Of a stretch of DNA of 13,253 nt, positions 12,717 to 13,253 are shown piece after piece. Source of the stretch: UMGS755 sp045132895 (lineage in GTDB: Bacteria > Bacillota > Clostridia > UBA1381 > UBA9506); assembly GCA_045132895.1 (NCBI GenBank), contig JBGUTC010000104.1, positions 1 to 13,253 of the forward strand. Direction: 5' to 3'. Both the position numbers and the translations under genes were made by a program. Position 1 is the stretch's first letter; each line of letters opens with the position of its first letter. The notes beneath the pieces are model-generated. The model had not been told where the DNA came from, made no database searches, and saw only the letters and a program-made list of their open reading frames with translations.

Positions 12717-13253
12717 TTACTTCACTTCAAATTTATAGCCGACACCCCAAACGGTTTTGAGTTGCCAGTTCTGGTTTTCGCCGGCGAGTTCCAGTTTTTC
12801 CCGGAGTCGCTTGACGTGAACGTCAACCGTTCGTGAATCGCCGAAGTAGTCAAATCCCCAGACAGTTTCCAGCAGTTGTTCGCGAGTAAAAACTTTGTTG
12901 GGGTTTGTTGCCAGAAAATAGAGCAGTTCCAGTTCTTTCGGTGGGATATCGATGGGGGTTGCATTGATTTTTAACTCGTAGTTCGTCAGATTAATGGCAA
13001 GATTGGGGTAAACCACTTCTTTTTCTGCGTCGTCCTTGGGATCATAGCGACGGAGCGCCGCTTTGATTCTTGCCACCAGTTCTTTATTCTCAAAAGGCTT
13101 GACCATATAGTCATCTGCCCCCAGCTCAAGCCCCAGCACCTTGTCAAAGGTTTCACCCTTGGCAGTTAGCATGATAATGGGGATATTGCTTATGCGACGG
13201 ATTTCACGGCATACCTGAAAACCATCCATTTTCGGAAGCATGATATCCAGCAG
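12717..13253 (-). CDS. OmpR/PhoB-family response regulator, truncated at the right edge
   Basis: The visible 178 residues are the C-terminal three-quarters of a response regulator. The reading frame is open to position 13253, where LLDIMLPKMDGF gives the phospho-acceptor Asp. The receiver then continues with PIIMLTAK (switch Thr) and GADDYMVKPF (conserved Lys). After a linker comes the winged-helix output domain with LELLYFLATNPNKVFTREQLLETVWG and SRTVDVHVKRLREKL, ending GVGYKFEVK. An internal ATG at 13241 falls within the receiver core and is not the start; the true start, about 50 codons further, is outside the window. It pairs with the kinase 3 nt downstream. Family relatives include PhoP/WalR/ResD; the exact subgroup cannot be set from this part. 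Confidence 0.95.
   Translation of the reverse strand: MLDIMLPKMDGFQVCREIRRISNIPIIMLTAKGETFDKVLGLELGADDYMVKPFENKELVARIKAALRRYDPKDDAEKEVVYPNLAINLTNYELKINATPIDIPPKELELLYFLATNPNKVFTREQLLETVWGFDYFGDSRTVDVHVKRLREKLELAGENQNWQLKTVWGVGYKFEVK

Overview
The window looks like chromosomal DNA of a low-to-moderate GC Firmicute, most likely a member of the Clostridia. The reasons are the mraZ-rsmH-ftsL-PBP order of the division and cell-wall cluster, strong AGGAGG-type ribosome binding sites, frequent TTG/GTG starts (mraZ, ftsL, znuA, nhaC), A/T-rich sigma-A promoters, and a YtrA-type GntR regulator with its ABC exporter. The species cannot be named from sequence alone. No phage, insertion sequence, CRISPR array, tRNA or rRNA is visible.

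Layout. (1) Positions 1-2502, minus strand: mraZ, rsmH, an ftsL-like gene and the first 184 codons of a division-type penicillin-binding protein that runs off the left edge. A sigma-A-like promoter and an array of MraZ-box repeats lie upstream of mraZ. (2) Positions 2503-2944: a 442-nt divergent intergenic region with promoters on both sides and a cluster of overlapping inverted repeats between them. (3) Positions 2945-5964, plus strand: a tight three-gene operon of a YtrA-like GntR repressor, an ABC ATPase and a YtrC/D-like permease with a large C-terminal non-membrane domain. A near-consensus promoter is followed by a palindromic operator. A bidirectional terminator ends it. (4) Positions 5995-6864, minus strand: a complete PAP2-family lipid phosphatase whose predicted promoter is partly inside the preceding gene's terminator. 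(5) Positions 6958-8718, minus strand: an NhaC-family Na+/H+ antiporter with its own promoter and terminator, carrying a DnaJ-like Cys-rich segment (four CxxC pairs) after its first membrane helix. (6) Positions 8838-13253, minus strand: a compact run of response regulator (truncated at the right edge), sensor kinase, and a zinc/manganese-type ABC importer (lipoprotein, ATPase, permease), ending in a terminator.

How the genes fit together. The left block methylates 16S rRNA, controls the division cluster and builds the septum. The PAP2 protein may recycle undecaprenyl pyrophosphate for the same wall synthesis. The GntR/ABC block is a self-regulated exporter of unknown substrate. The right block joins two-component signalling to metal uptake in what looks like one transcript. 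The most unusual item is the Cys-rich segment on the antiporter next to the metal importer. It has the layout of a two-zinc DnaJ ribbon but should face the outside of the cell.
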